NCBI RefSeq assembly: GCF_023898315.1 | Contig: NC_064622.1 | Span: forward strand, 166,180,178 to 166,244,177 | Reading direction: 5' to 3' | DNA length: 64,000 nucleotides | Source: Schistocerca nitens | Taxonomy: Eukaryota; Arthropoda; Insecta; Orthoptera; Acrididae | Part shown: piece after piece, positions 33,561 to 45,204 of the stretch | How the letters are laid out: every line of letters begins with the position of its first letter | Numbering within the stretch: position 1 is the first letter of the stretch | Position numbers and translations under genes: made by a program | The notes under the pieces: generated by a model | Told to the model about the DNA's origin: nothing | What the model saw: only the letters and a program-made list of their open reading frames with translations | Database searches by the model: none

Positions 33561-35150
33561 TGGCAGAACACTGATGATGATCTCACCAGTCTTGCATATT
33601 GATTAGGGACTTGCTGGTTGGATGTGAAATATCTATGTTCACCTTGCTTGAATAGCCCTGGAGGGCCTTCAGCAGTTTTCAGCCAACATACCTCCCCCAC
33701 CTTAGGATACTTTACCGTTCCCTTCTACTTTTTCCATGCAAGACAAACATACTGATGGCCAAGTTGACTGTCTGTCTTGTTTATTATACAAGAATTTTAT
33801 CGATGTGACATTCTCAGCATGGAGTGAATGATGATCTGATATTGTGGCCCCTTAAAACCAACAGCAAAATCCAATCCAAAATATTATAGAGAAATAATGT
33901 TTCACTAATGATTATTTTACCTGTTTTTCCACAATGTGTGATCTTGCTGAGTGTAATAAAACAGTTTCACGTACGAGTGGTAGTCGTAAAGTTCTAATAG
34001 TCAGCTTGATAAAATAAAGTTACGTAATTAATTTCTTGCTTTCCTAGAAAACAGTCAAATCCGAGTACTGTAGTACCATAGCATGCAGATCAACGAGCTC
34101 AAACAAAATAGTGCAGCCCATCTCCAATTCGTCAGACTTCATGACTATTCCTCGCACATTGATTGCTATAAATAACATTTTTCAGCATTGTTCTTGAACA
34201 GTCTCCACCTTATACTTTAAGAATTCACTGACATCCTTTAGAAAGTCGTTCACTATTTATTTCAATCAAGCTTATCGATTATGGATACAATAGAACTCTG
34301 TAACTACATATTAAATGGAATGTAACTAAATTTGTCTGGGACTAGTCACATCACTGTGACATAGGAAAACCCTTTAATGTATTGTTTTGTGTGTTGGTTA
34401 TTTTTAAAATTGCCTTGAAAAATTAATTTATTTACTCATTGCTGCATTATGAACAGTATTAGTGGTAGCATCCAGATGGCAGCTTCCATTCTCGTTGCCT
34501 ATCAGCCACGATGCTAAGCAGGATTCACCATCATTCAATCTTTATTACTATTTCTCTGTAAACGCTGAGTGTTATCAGAATATCATTGCTCAAAGATATA
34601 ACACTTATGGCGTGGAAACACATCCGTGGTTTTGGCATGCATAATATAAATGTTATACAGGCTATGACACTTGCTATGGTGCAACACAGACTTTATTACA
34701 CAGATCGTCATTTGGTAGTGCCCCATCGTTTGGTAGTTAACAAATCCAGTTCATGTGAAGTTGTTATAAAATGTACAACACATCAAAAGAATCAAACAGG
34801 TAGTCAAGAACCAAGCAAATCCATCAATAATGTGTAGGAGAGCTATACAAAATGGTCTAGTTGAGATCCAGTAGACAGCCAAGTCATGAAAGTAAGCAAG
34901 GTGGAGACTTTAGTACAGCACTATTCAAAGTGTCTTGCAGCAGCCCAGCAATCAAATTTTATCTGTGGCTTGATGTCAGTGGCCAGGCCCATCGTGATAG
35001 CTTGTATGTCCTTCTTATTAGCCACTGGAGGATTTGTTGATGGTGGATAACGCAATATATTGATCGCAATATATTGACCTTATTGTCAGATTAGAGAGAG
35101 AGAACATTCCTACCCACTGTAATCAGTGGATAGGGCCAACAGTGGGCAGT
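33561..35150. other. Unassigned sequence
   Basis: No element or gene was recognised. A short palindromic CGCAATATATTGATCGCAATATATTG lies at about 35050-35075. Confidence 0.35.
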
Positions 35151-35151
35151 G

Positions 35152-35865
35152 TCAGAACTGTCCCTGTCTGTGTATGATTACTTTCTGAATTGGGGAGAGG
35201 TGTGGGTGCGCAAACCGGCTAAAGGTTCGAGTGTCAATGTTTTCTGCTTGCAGCAGGGGTATGTATCTGATGCTAGAGTCAGCTGAAGCCAGTGTTCTGG
35301 TCTCCGGGTCTGTACTGGATGTCTCTGGTGCTGGAGGTGGAAAAGGGTCCCACTCTATGGGTGCCATCTGCAAAGGCACTGAACCTAGTAGTGGTGTGTG
35401 CCAGGTGCCTAGAAGTTGTATCAAACTGACTCCAGGGTGTGTGGTGGTCATCTTGATGTGGGAGCAACTAAGTCTGGGTGCAGTTAGTGGGCGTGTCATA
35501 CCTGGTTGGTATGTCACACCAGCATAGTGTCTTTGGCGTGCAGCTCTGATGACACTGGTATCTATTGTGGGGTCTTTCTGAAGCTGCAAGCTCAAATATC
35601 TGTGGCCAGTGAGTAGTGGGGGACAGAGGTGGGCTGGTGTTGAGTGTGTTCTAGGCTTCAGGAGTTTCCAGAGGGTCCAGTGTTGTCGGCCATGCATCAG
35701 TTCCGCCAGTGTGTGCCTCTGTATTGGTGTGGTCCTTTCGGAGGCCGACAACTGGTTCAGGACGTCAGCAGTGGGTGCAGCTGATAGCATCTTCTGCATC
35801 TGCACCTTAAATGACCGGACAGACTGCCTGGTTTCACAATTGGAGGCTGAGTGGAATGGTACCAT
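35152..35865 (-). pseudogene. Gypsy integrase C-terminal frame (237 codons)
   Basis: The start region holds MLSAAPTADVLNQL and AELMHGRQHWTLWKLLKP, like the end of gypsy polyproteins where LHGR.HRTLL.LL precedes the final integrase segment. The rest is rich in Pro, Thr and Ser with no further motif and may be the tail of the polyprotein in a shifted frame. Upstream coding is cut by the SINE at 35905. Confidence 0.5.
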
Positions 35866-35904
35866 GGGAGCATTATGCCGTTCAAAGAGCAGACATCTTG
35901 AAAC

Positions 35905-36172
35905 ATGAAACTTCCTGGCAGATTAAAACTGTGTGCTGGACTGAGACTTGAACTCGGGACCTTTGCCTTTCGCGGGCAAGTGCTCTACCAACTGAGCTAC
36001 CCAAGCGCGACTCACGCCCCAACCTCACAGCTTTACTTCTGCCAGTACCTCGTCTCCTACCTTCCAAACTTAACAGAAGCTCTCCTGCGAACCTTGCAGA
36101 ACTAGCTCTCCTGAAAGAAAGGATATTGCGGAGACATGGCTTAGCCACAGCCTGGGGGATGTTTCCAGAATT
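35905..36172 (-). repeat. tRNA-derived SINE (same family as 24505-24960)
   Basis: Shares GAAACTTCCTGGCAGATT, TTTCGCGGGCAAGTGCTC, TTACTTCTGCCAGTA and GCCTGGGGGATGTTTCC with the dimeric copy. One tRNA-like head; here the T-arm complement reads TTGAACTCGGG. Inserted in the gypsy integrase. Confidence 0.75.
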
Positions 36173-36700
36173 CAGACTACATATGAAAACTTGGAAAATA
36201 AAAGTCTATGACAATGGGTCACATTTCTCTAAGGAAGGGGCCAGTAAAGTCCACATAGAAGCATTTCAATGAGTGCTGTGGTGCACGCTGAATGTGGAAC
36301 CATTGCAGGAGTGCTGACTAGGTTGAAGCACAGGTCTCACAGGGGCAGGCTGTTGTCTCAGTATCCTGCATGATGCTGGGCCAGTAGGCATACAACCTTG
36401 TTAGTGCCTTCATGCTTGTCATCCCCAGTCATCAGTATGCAGGAGGTTTATGGCATGCAGATGCTTTGACTGCAGGATAACCACCTAAACATTGTTTTCA
36501 CCCAGTGTCAACATCTATACTTCCTGAACCATTGCAATTTAGTTTCTTTGGAAAAAATGTTTGTAGTTTTGAAAGGGAATGATGAGAGACAATCCACCCG
36601 ACCTTGGCAAATGTGTTTCATAACTTGTGTCTGGGGCTAGGGTTCTCAGCTGGATCCTTTGCAATTGGGGGTGCAGTAATAGGAAACTCTTGTAGGCAGT

Positions 36701-38197
36701 TTTGTAAAGTATAATTTATTTAAAAGTATAGTGTTTCCAGACTGTGTTGACCCGGCTCCACTTACAGTTGGGTGAACGTGTTGCTGATCTTTAAATTCAA
36801 ATTTATAATTTTAAACTGAAATTGAATTTTAGACTCTGGAATAGATTATATTTGTTTTACTTTTGTAGCATTTTTTGATTTTCAGTTGTATCAGACTTGC
36901 TCATGCAGAGGGATTTTGTCTTAGTTGGCTTTTATAATTGCTCTGCACAACTCCTTAAAACCAATTGACAAACCTTTAACACTCCCTGTATCATGGGTTG
37001 GTCGGCAGAAAAATTAGTAAACAGAGCTTTCTGGTTAGCACGCAAATACTGCAAAACCTGGAGACTAAAACAGTGCACAGTTGCGTTAGAATCAATTCAT
37101 TGTTATTAGAAGAAGAAAAAAGGAATTTTAGGGAGGTTTCTTCCTTCTATGTTAACTAATGCTTGGAGGATACACCAGATTTCATAGATACTGTGAATGG
37201 ATTCCACCATAGAACTTTTCTAATTGAGATGGCTGCAATTCACCAAGTAGGTAGAAAATCCTCTGAGAACAAGGAAACAAAATGACTATTGTTCCCTTAT
37301 TGTAAGGTTGTTCTGACATGGTAGGATTTTGTGGATCCTAACATGAAAGCATTATGGAAAGTACAGACATGTAAAGACACTACAAAACTAAAGAAAACAA
37401 TGAGAAGGTAAATGGTAAGGAGAAATTGGTGGTATTTGATGACATTCAGCACACCTGTATTGCAGAAGTACTTAAGGTTTGGATGTATGTACTTGAATGG
37501 TGGATTCATTAACAACACATTCCTTTTGATTATGGATGCAGCAAGTAAAGATGTGCGAGCTTAAGATCATAAAAACAGTCTATTACGGGGCACTAGGTTG
37601 GCTGCTGCAGCTTACAGGACAACTAACAAACTTTTCGTACACCAATGTTGATGAGCTGCCATTATTCATCAAAGTGGATTTAGCCTCCTTGTAAGTTTTA
37701 AGATCATTTTATGTGGCTTATATAATAATAATGAAATGTGACTATTCATGTCAGTTTGATTCCAAATACGCTGTATATAGTAGAGACTAGGATCTTTCTT
37801 GTTACATTAGCTGTTCAGCTTCCCACATTGTTTCATACTCTTCCACACTATTGGATGCGCTTTGTATGAGAAAGAATCTGCTAAAATTGACATATGCTTT
37901 CCTTAGTACAGCAGTACTTTTAGTGGTATGTGCCAGCAGCCTAAGGTTAAATCTTATTTCTGGCCTGATTTCAAGCTCAAATTTTCATTGTAGACTGCAC
38001 TTGATTGTAACACACAGATGTTGGTGAATGCTGCCAGCAACTCTTTCTGTATGTTGCTTGCACATATGTTTATAATTTAAAATGGTTTATGCCTTTCCCA
38101 TCTTTTCTGAATCCTTCTCAACCTCTCGCCTCCTCCCACTTATTCATTGCCTATGCATGAAGTTGTTCAGTTTTCTAATGATCTTGTTCTCTTATAG
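36701..38197. other. Upstream intron of OSBP, nothing recognised
   Basis: AT-rich; no element identified. The last bases show a splice acceptor (pyrimidine-rich TTCTCTTATAG at 38187-38197). A short block GCTGCAGCTTACAGGACA at about 37602-37619 recurs at 39702-39719. Confidence 0.5.
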
Positions 38198-38403
38198 GAA
38201 CCAAGCTGAAATGTCCCATACATGTCGTGGCACAATAAGTTTGCATGGTGCATTAATACACACAGAAGATTCATGTACATTTGTTATATCAAATGGTGGC
38301 ACTCAGACATTTCACATAAAGGCTGCCAATGAAGTGGAACGTCAGCGATGGGTTACTGCCCTAGAACTGGCAAAAGCTAAGGCTATCCGAGTGATGGAGT
38401 CAG
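38198..38403 (+). CDS. OSBP: Oxysterol-binding protein exon: second half of PH domain
   Basis: The exon follows TTATAG and ends before GTAAAA. In frame it encodes NQAEMSHTCRGTISLHG, then CTFVISNGGTQTFHIKAANE and ERQRWVTALELAKAKA, which is the second half of the OSBP pleckstrin-homology domain, including the invariant Trp of its C-terminal helix. In known OSBPs this domain binds phosphatidylinositol 4-phosphate and Arf1 at the Golgi, so that the protein exchanges sterol for PI4P at ER-Golgi contacts. The exon starts in phase 2 (completing an Arg codon) and ends in phase 1. The N-terminal half of the PH domain was not found upstream, so that exon lies outside the window. No stop or frameshift is present; this is a live host exon. 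Confidence 0.93.
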
Positions 38404-38579
38404 GTAAAATGCATTTTAATATAAACTTCTGCAATTTTTTTTCTTACCACATAATATTACTTCATGTCCCTTTGGAGTTTGGTTAGAGAAAATAAAAGAA
38501 ATAAAGCTGTAGTTCTTAATGTTTCTATTCAAATTTTTCTTTTTTGTCATAGGTAGAATGAGTAGCCTTTACTGATATT

Positions 38580-38583
<4 letters not shown>

Positions 38584-38643
<60 letters not shown>
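38584..38643 (+). repeat. (TC)n microsatellite
   Basis: About 29 TC units in the OSBP intron, 180 bases after the exon. Minus-strand Glu-Arg frame is an artefact. Confidence 0.97.
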
Positions 38644-38645
<2 letters not shown>

Positions 38646-41046
38646 CCTTATTGGGACACAATGGAAGATTATCATAATTTGAACCTGAAATTGTCCAGTC
38701 ATAGTTTTTTGCCACTGAGATATTTTGAATTGCTTATGATTAATTTTCTCTTTTATTTGTGTAGCTGCTGTGTTACACAACACTCTCAAATGTTAGGCAA
38801 GATTGCAAGCTCTTGGATTAAATCATACAAAAAGGGCAGTTTTGTCAAGAATTTCAAAGAAATAACACTGTTTGGTGGGCTAGGGGGGAAATCAAATAAT
38901 GGTAATCTCTTTGTACACAGATAATGTTTCTCAAAGAAGAAGGTTTAGTATGCCTTGAAAATTGCACATTATGATACAGTAAATACAGTAGGCATACTTG
39001 TTTCAGTCATTGAAGTTAAGACTTCAGCCAGTTTTATCAGTTCCTATGGAAACTTGTAAAAATAAATGAATCTGCAGTAGTGATCTTTTCCTCCAAATGG
39101 GACATTTGAACCTTTGTCAAGAAATTATGTAATAGGCTACAAGAAGCACTAGAGTGTAATCAGGTGCCATTAATTTTCAAGGAACTGGAATGAATAAGAA
39201 GTAGAAACTGTGTGTGTAATTCTGCAATTGTGGGCTGGAGATATTCACATAATACTTTTGAATTGACATACTTCAAGCTGAAATATTGAATTATGTAATG
39301 AAAAGTCACAGATTCACAGAGATTAGCTCCTGTCTAGGGTATTTTAAGAATGACTATTTGGAAATGAAAGAAGCATATTCAGAATAAAATCAGGTTGTGG
39401 CTTTAATCATTCCCGAATTGTCAATTTGTGTGTGTATCACAAAGAGTTTGTAGTTACAAAAACAAAAGTGGCTGACAGTAGAAGATCAAATGATGGAAAC
39501 TCCGGGTAGAAATATCAACAATGTAGGAAAAGACAGATTGCTAATTACCCTAAAGAAGAGACATAAAGTTCCAAACAGGCAGAATTAAGAGACTCACCCA
39601 AAACAGTTCGTTTCATTTTGCATAAGAGCCTTAGCATTCATAACAGTTAGCTTGAGAACAGAAGGAATTTTTTTTCATCTAAGGGCTGCACAGCTCACCT
39701 GCTGCAGCTTACAGGACATACAGAACAAGCAACAGAACACTTGATCTATGCCAGTGTTGATGAGATGAGGTGTGTAGGATGAATTTTGAACTGTTAACTT
39801 GGGTGTTGTAGTGGCCATCATGGTCAGAGATGTGTTGCATGAACCAGTTCCATACTTCCCAAAAGTACGGTAAAAAAGAAAAGCAAAACACAAGTTCCTT
39901 TCCGTTGAAGCTGCCACAAAGTGTTCATATTTTCATTTTATCCGCTTTTCACCATTTAGTTATGCTAATCAATGATGCTTTCATAATGTTTGTCCATACT
40001 TGCTTCATCTTTTTTTTGTTCTATGTGCTTCTTTATTTACATTACCTGACATTGCTATTTTGAAGTAAATACTCTTATCTGTTATGCTGTTAATGTTCTG
40101 TGGTATGCATACTGCTGTATTACAATTAACAGGAGGTGTCAGTTAGACATGCATGCCTATTTTAGGAGGAAAATAATAGTCTTTGGATTCATATGCAAAA
40201 TAGCTAACAGCATGTAATTTCTTAAGTTAAATTATTATAACTTTAGAATGATTTCTTTTATACATCACTAGTTTCAGAATTGTTTTAATGCTGCTATACA
40301 ATTAAGGGTAAGAAAAGTTGGCGGATCAATATGTGTGTTCTAAGGATACCCACAGTTTTGAAAATCTTAGTATTCTTTGTCTGGGTGCAGTGATGTGACA
40401 AGTCCTTTTAACATGAGAAATTCATTTCATTGAGTATAATTACTTTTATTTTGTAGTGTGTGTTCTGAAATCGTGTGATACATGTAAGAATAACATAGTT
40501 GGCAATGCTTCTGCAGAGTTTCTTTCACTTATGAGCTGGTTTTCGATTTGTGAGGCCATCATTGATTTCAGCATATTGTAGTGAAAGATATAAAATTGAT
40601 ATTTTGTTGTAGAAATGAAATTAAAATGTGTTTCAAATGATCAGTCACATTTAGCAAATTTTCACATTTAATTGTCACATACTCTTTGGAGTTTTCTGTT
40701 AAAATTGTTGGTTAAAAGCAGAATTCTCCAGTCTTTCATTTTTTAGTAATTTATTCTAGTAACTGTATACCCATTGATGGTTGCTTCCATTATCACAGTG
40801 GTACTGTAAGTTTGTCTCACTGCTGTCTGGAAAGCCCTAATTTTATGTAGATTGATGGTCCACATTGTATCTTAACAAGGCATCAGTATATTCAATAAGG
40901 TTAACTAGGGTCATGGCTTTAGGAACATCAGATGCTTCTGCAGTGTGTTCTTTGTATATTTCTGTCACATTATCGTAGTGCTAAAGGTTATATATGTACC
41001 TTTGACTTTTGATGATTTTTACTCCTTTTTTTTACAACAAAATTAG
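38644..41046. other. Intronic sequence, nothing recognised
   Basis: AT-rich with no element that I could identify, apart from the short block shared with 37602-37619. Confidence 0.4.
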
Positions 41047-41223
41047 TGTCACAGAAGGAGCTGGAGTCTTTAGCAGATTCTAGATGTTGTGTTTGTGGAA
41101 CACAAAAAAATCGTAAAAAACATGGTGGCTTTTTGTGGTGTCACCCGAGTAGTGTAAGAATACACTTTGGATGGTGGTTAGTGGTCTATAAATGTATTAT
41201 AGACATTGTAAATAAATCATCAG
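41047..41223 (+). other. Speculative cassette exon in OSBP intron (177 bases)
   Basis: Preceded by a T-rich stretch and AAAATTAG, followed by TCAG|GTATTT. Its length is 59 codons' worth and, with the one-base phase left by the upstream OSBP exon, it reads open from end to end: VSQKELESLADSRCCVCG, a basic TQKNRKKHGG, and a hydrophobic WWLVVYKCIIDIV near the end; it also ends in phase 1. It would therefore insert 59 residues between the PH domain and the acidic linker without breaking the frame. No counterpart in known OSBPs comes to mind; a chance frame is a real alternative. Confidence 0.25.
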
Positions 41224-41799
41224 GTATTTCTGCCTCTGCACTGAAAAATGCTATTTCTTAGTGTTCCATTAATTGATGTAATATTGTGTTCAGTTTTTGT
41301 AATGTGTGGGAGTATAGTATTGGTGAACTAGGCATGATTTAATCATCAGTTTTCATATGCAATTAATCTTTGAATACTTATTTCACTTGTACAGATACAC
41401 TTAGATGACCTGTTTAGCATTGACTTCTGTAATACAGTGTGACTATGCAGCAATACAAAGCTTATTTAAAAGACTACAGCATGTAAGATAATTTTTAAAT
41501 GGAGATTTTAATATTTACTCCCATTAACAATGATCAGCAGTACAGTTAGAAAAGTCCTCCTCTCTAACCCCCCTCTTTCAGAAGTATCATTATGACCTTG
41601 CTGACAATTATGTCAATGAAAATAATAATGAGAACTTGTAGCTTTTTTGAAAGTTTTGGGCTCTCTACTGATACTGTGCAACATAGAAAATAAACAGAAA
41701 TCATTTGCATACAGCTGAATAATATGTGGTATATAGAAGCATCTATCTGTACATTAACTTTCACTAGCTTTTAAGGTATTGGTCTTTTTTCTAGTTTAC
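41224..41799. other. Intronic sequence, nothing recognised
   Basis: AT-rich; no motif found. Confidence 0.4.
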
Positions 41800-42475
41800 T
41801 TGTTTCACCAATCATCAGCGGTCTATGCTTCCCAGGTTACAGCACCGCTCCACGTGCAATCTTCTGTGGGGTGATATTATTGGCAGCCTTTGCATGGGAT
41901 GGTAGTTCCCTAGTCTGGCTGCTGCTACTCTCCAAACAATGGTGCACTATGACACAGAATGTTGAAGGGCTCCATTACTTGTTCTCAGATGATAGGCACA
42001 GATGTGAAAAGACTGCAGTGTGATCCTCCCTTGTAGTGGTCAGATGCGGTCGATCACAACCTCGATGAGTATACCTGCCCTCACAATCCCATGGAGTCCA
42101 ACACTGTCACATCTGAATGCCTCAAAAATCTGAATATTGCACAATTTAACCAATCAACCAAATGGAGGACCACAATGAAATCCCTTTCAAGCACTGGCAG
42201 TAGCTGATAATACTGTCTTACATGAGCATGCATCATCTCCATGTCCTTCAGTGTTCACTCAGCATCTGACACTGTTCCCACTCTTTATATACCCTGTCAG
42301 GACGGGTGACAACACTAAACATGAACAACATTAATGCACTCTGGTGACCTCCTACCTTTCACAGGGAATTGCAGCTCTATTCATTTACACATGTGCCAAT
42401 AGTGTGTACATGTATTAAGTTACATTGGCATGCTAACATCTCTTCTCGGTGCTTCACTTTTTTTTTTGAGCCAGT
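41800..42475 (-). mobile_element. Tc1-like transposon fragment (one end and N-terminal coding)
   Basis: The right end gives, on the minus strand, a terminal-repeat-like TACACTGGCTCAAAAAAAAA followed by GTGAAGCAC, similar in style to the Tc1 element at 44818. Downstream minus frames retain remnants of the N-terminal helix-turn-helix region (MEMMHAHVRQ; AIFRFLRHSDVTV). The catalytic domain and the other terminal repeat are missing. Confidence 0.55.
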
Positions 42476-42959
42476 GTAGCAAGTTTACTTTGCAAAAGTA
42501 CAGAATATGATAAATTGTTTGAATCTTTATGATGGTGCTGTAATAAAATAGCCACTTCCACCCTCCCTCCCACCCCCACTAGGGTCAACAGTTTCTTAGA
42601 AAATTAGCAATAAAAATATCTTTTTGCACTTTAGTGTCACTTCTCATGAAGTTAAAGAAGCAAGCTCTTCCAATGTCAGCGTTGTTGTTGTTGTTGTTGG
42701 TTGTGGTGGTGGTGGATGAATATATTTGGTGACACAGGTTAAACCTCTCATTTTGATTAATTTTCACAAAATGATTTGCTGCGCTGGCATTTATAAGTAA
42801 AATGTGTTAGTAACATCAGTTCCTGTGTGCTCGTGTCATAAAATTTTATAGCGTGATTGGATGTCATCAGCAGAGTTTCGAGCTATGGCATCAGCAGAGT
42901 TTCCCACTATTACCAAATTGACCATTCCTTGATACCTGAGATGCCAGGATGTGTCCTGC
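42476..42959. other. Intronic spacer with GTT/GTG microsatellite
   Basis: A (GTT)n(GTG)n run lies at about 42683-42715, and the phrase GGCATCAGCAGAGTTTC recurs near 42866 and 42888. No element recognised. Confidence 0.6.
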
Positions 42960-43417
42960 CAGCTTAGTCTGTTTATTTTTATTATTTTTTTCTCTAGTTG
43001 CGGCATGAATTTCTTTCTTCACCCAATTTGATTCAGCACCTTTTCATTAGTTGTTTGATCCACCCATCTAATCCTTTGCATTCTTTTGTAACACCACATC
43101 CCAAAAGCGTCTACTATCTTCTTGTCTGAACTATTTATTATCCACATAGTACTTCCGTCCAAGGCTACACTACATAATTACATTCCTAATACTTAAACTT
43201 ACATGCAGTGTCAGCAAATTTCTCTTTTTCAGAAATGATTGTTTTGCTATTGTCAATCTGCAGTCTCCCTACTTTGGCCATCATCAGTTATTTTGCTGCT
43301 CACATAGCAAAATTCATCTGTTACTGTTAATGTCTCATTTCCTCATCTAATTGCCTTGACACCACATCATTTAATTTGACTACATTGCATTGCCCTGTTT
43401 TTACTTTTGTTGATGTT

Positions 43418-43775
43418 CACATAATGAAATATTTTCAATACACTTTTCACTCAGTTGGGCCCAAAGAATGGTAGACATTACAATCCAACATTTTGAAAGG
43501 GAAGGTCCAGGCTAGCTGCAAAAGTTTAATATTCTTTATGACACCTGTTTCAGCTTTATTCCTGTTCTCAAGTACTATCTAGTTTAATTTGACATCCATA
43601 TTGCATCTGTAATAAACTGTCATTGTCTGAGTCATAGTGACTATGTAACACTTGGTAATTATAAATATGTGTAATATGTTTTGACACTTATTTCATAATT
43701 TGTTTACTATAAAGTACAACTTGGCATTTATTTATTTATTTGGCATTTGTTTAGTATGATGCTATGTGTTTACAA
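43418..43775. repeat. Unknown 355-base insert in RTE-A (minus) copy
   Basis: RTE RT coding is continuous on both sides (TTTTGTTGATGTTCA / TTCTGTTCAACTGCTCG), but the intervening bases are unrelated to RTE. They contain AT-rich sequence, TATTTATTTATTTGG, and on the minus strand GAAACAGGTGTCATAAAG at about 43534-43551. No coding. Possibly a short non-autonomous element. Confidence 0.6.
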
Positions 43776-45204
43776 GACAGTGTGAATTCTGTTCAACTGC
43801 TCGTCCAGATCATTTGCCATCTCTGGCAGAATTACAATGTCACTGGAAAAAGTCAGTGATTTAATTTCTTCCCTCTGAACTTTAATCCACTTTCCAAATT
43901 CCTCCTCCATTTCCTTTACTGCATGCTCAATGTACAGATTGAATAACATCAGGGGTACACTACAACGGTCTTACTTTTTTTCTCAATTACTGCTTTTTAT
44001 TCATATTCTTTAACTGTTATACTGCAGCTTGGTTTCTACTTTTCATTCCCAATATTTTATACCTGCTACCATCATAATTCCGAAGAGTATGTTCCAGTCA
44101 ACATTGTCAAAAGTTTTCTTTAAATCTGCAAATGCTATAAATGTTTGTTTGCTTTTTGTTAGCTCTTGTTTTGAGAGATGTCATAGAGTCAGTATAACCT
44201 AGCACATCCCTACATTTCTCCAGAACCCAAACTGATCTTCCCTGGTGTTGGTATCTACCAATTTTTCTGTTCATATGTAAATAATGTGTTTCAGTATTAT
44301 GCAGCCGTGACTTATTAGGTTGACAGTTCAGTAATGCGTCTCTCAGCATTTACCTTCTTTTGAACTGCGATTATTACATTCTTCTTGAAGTCTGAGGGTA
44401 TTTCACCTGTCACATATATCCTGAACACAATATGGAGTAGTTTTATCATGGATGATGCTCACAAGAATATCAGTCATTCTGAGAAAATGTCATCTACAGC
44501 AGGGGCCTTGTTTTAAGGTCTGCTTCATTTGCTGCATTTTTATATTTTCTCCTTTCGTTATTATCTTTTACGATGTTATGCAAGATTATCTACTGGGGCA
44601 TGTGTTTTGGTCTATTTTATCCCCTAACGCCTTCATTATTTCATCTGTCAAATCTACCTACTTGCCTTTTATTGTATTCCATTCCCCTATTTCCGCCATT
44701 CATTACATAGCGGTCCCTTTGAAACTCCCAACAGAGTCTAATTCCTTCAATTTATCCAGGTCCTGACTTCTTAACTGCTTACCTTCCTGCAGTTTCTTTA
44801 GTTTTAATATTCAATTACACTACTGTTTGTAAAAAGTGAAACACTAAGAAGCAATGGCCTGCAAAATGCCACAATAAGAGGATGCTTATAACCATAGTAA
44901 GTGGTTTAAATAACAGAGAGGTGGCATGCACGTAGTCCCAACAGTGCCCCCTTTTGTGTAACTGTCCGTATTACGCAATGCTCAATCAGTGCATAGCCAT
45001 CATGTGAAGTGGAAATGTGGTAACCGAGTGTCACTATGCCACACAAACATCACAGGGTGAACATCTTCGGAGGTGAGTCAACGACTGGCTGCCGGGAGCT
45101 GGGGCCTTCGCTTATATGGATATCGTAGAGGGCGCCACCGCACGTCACGTGGCGTCGATGTGCAGCTATCTCTGGCTATCGTCTGTTCTCTCGATTGCAG
45201 GCAA

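Larger units (their letters stand above)
35152..36700 (-). mobile_element. Second Ty3/gypsy fragment (integrase), SINE-interrupted
   Basis: The minus strand from 36700 to 36180 carries the integrase zinc-binding and early core region in broken frames: RLYAYWPSIMQDTETTACPCETCA (given as YWPSIMQD and CETCA blocks, about 36330-36410) and LLCGLYWPLP at about 36240-36270. A SINE (35905-36172) interrupts. The frame 35865-35152 (237 codons) starts near the C-terminal segment AELMHGRQHWTL typical of gypsy integrase tails. No LTR was recognised. A different lineage from the 11-23 kb element. Confidence 0.65.

Noticed and set aside
35231..35908. Plus-strand frames of 98-99 codons
   Set aside because: Shadows of the gypsy integrase frame on the minus strand.
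38547..38789. Glu-Arg repeat protein frame
   Set aside because: Translation of the (TC)n microsatellite.
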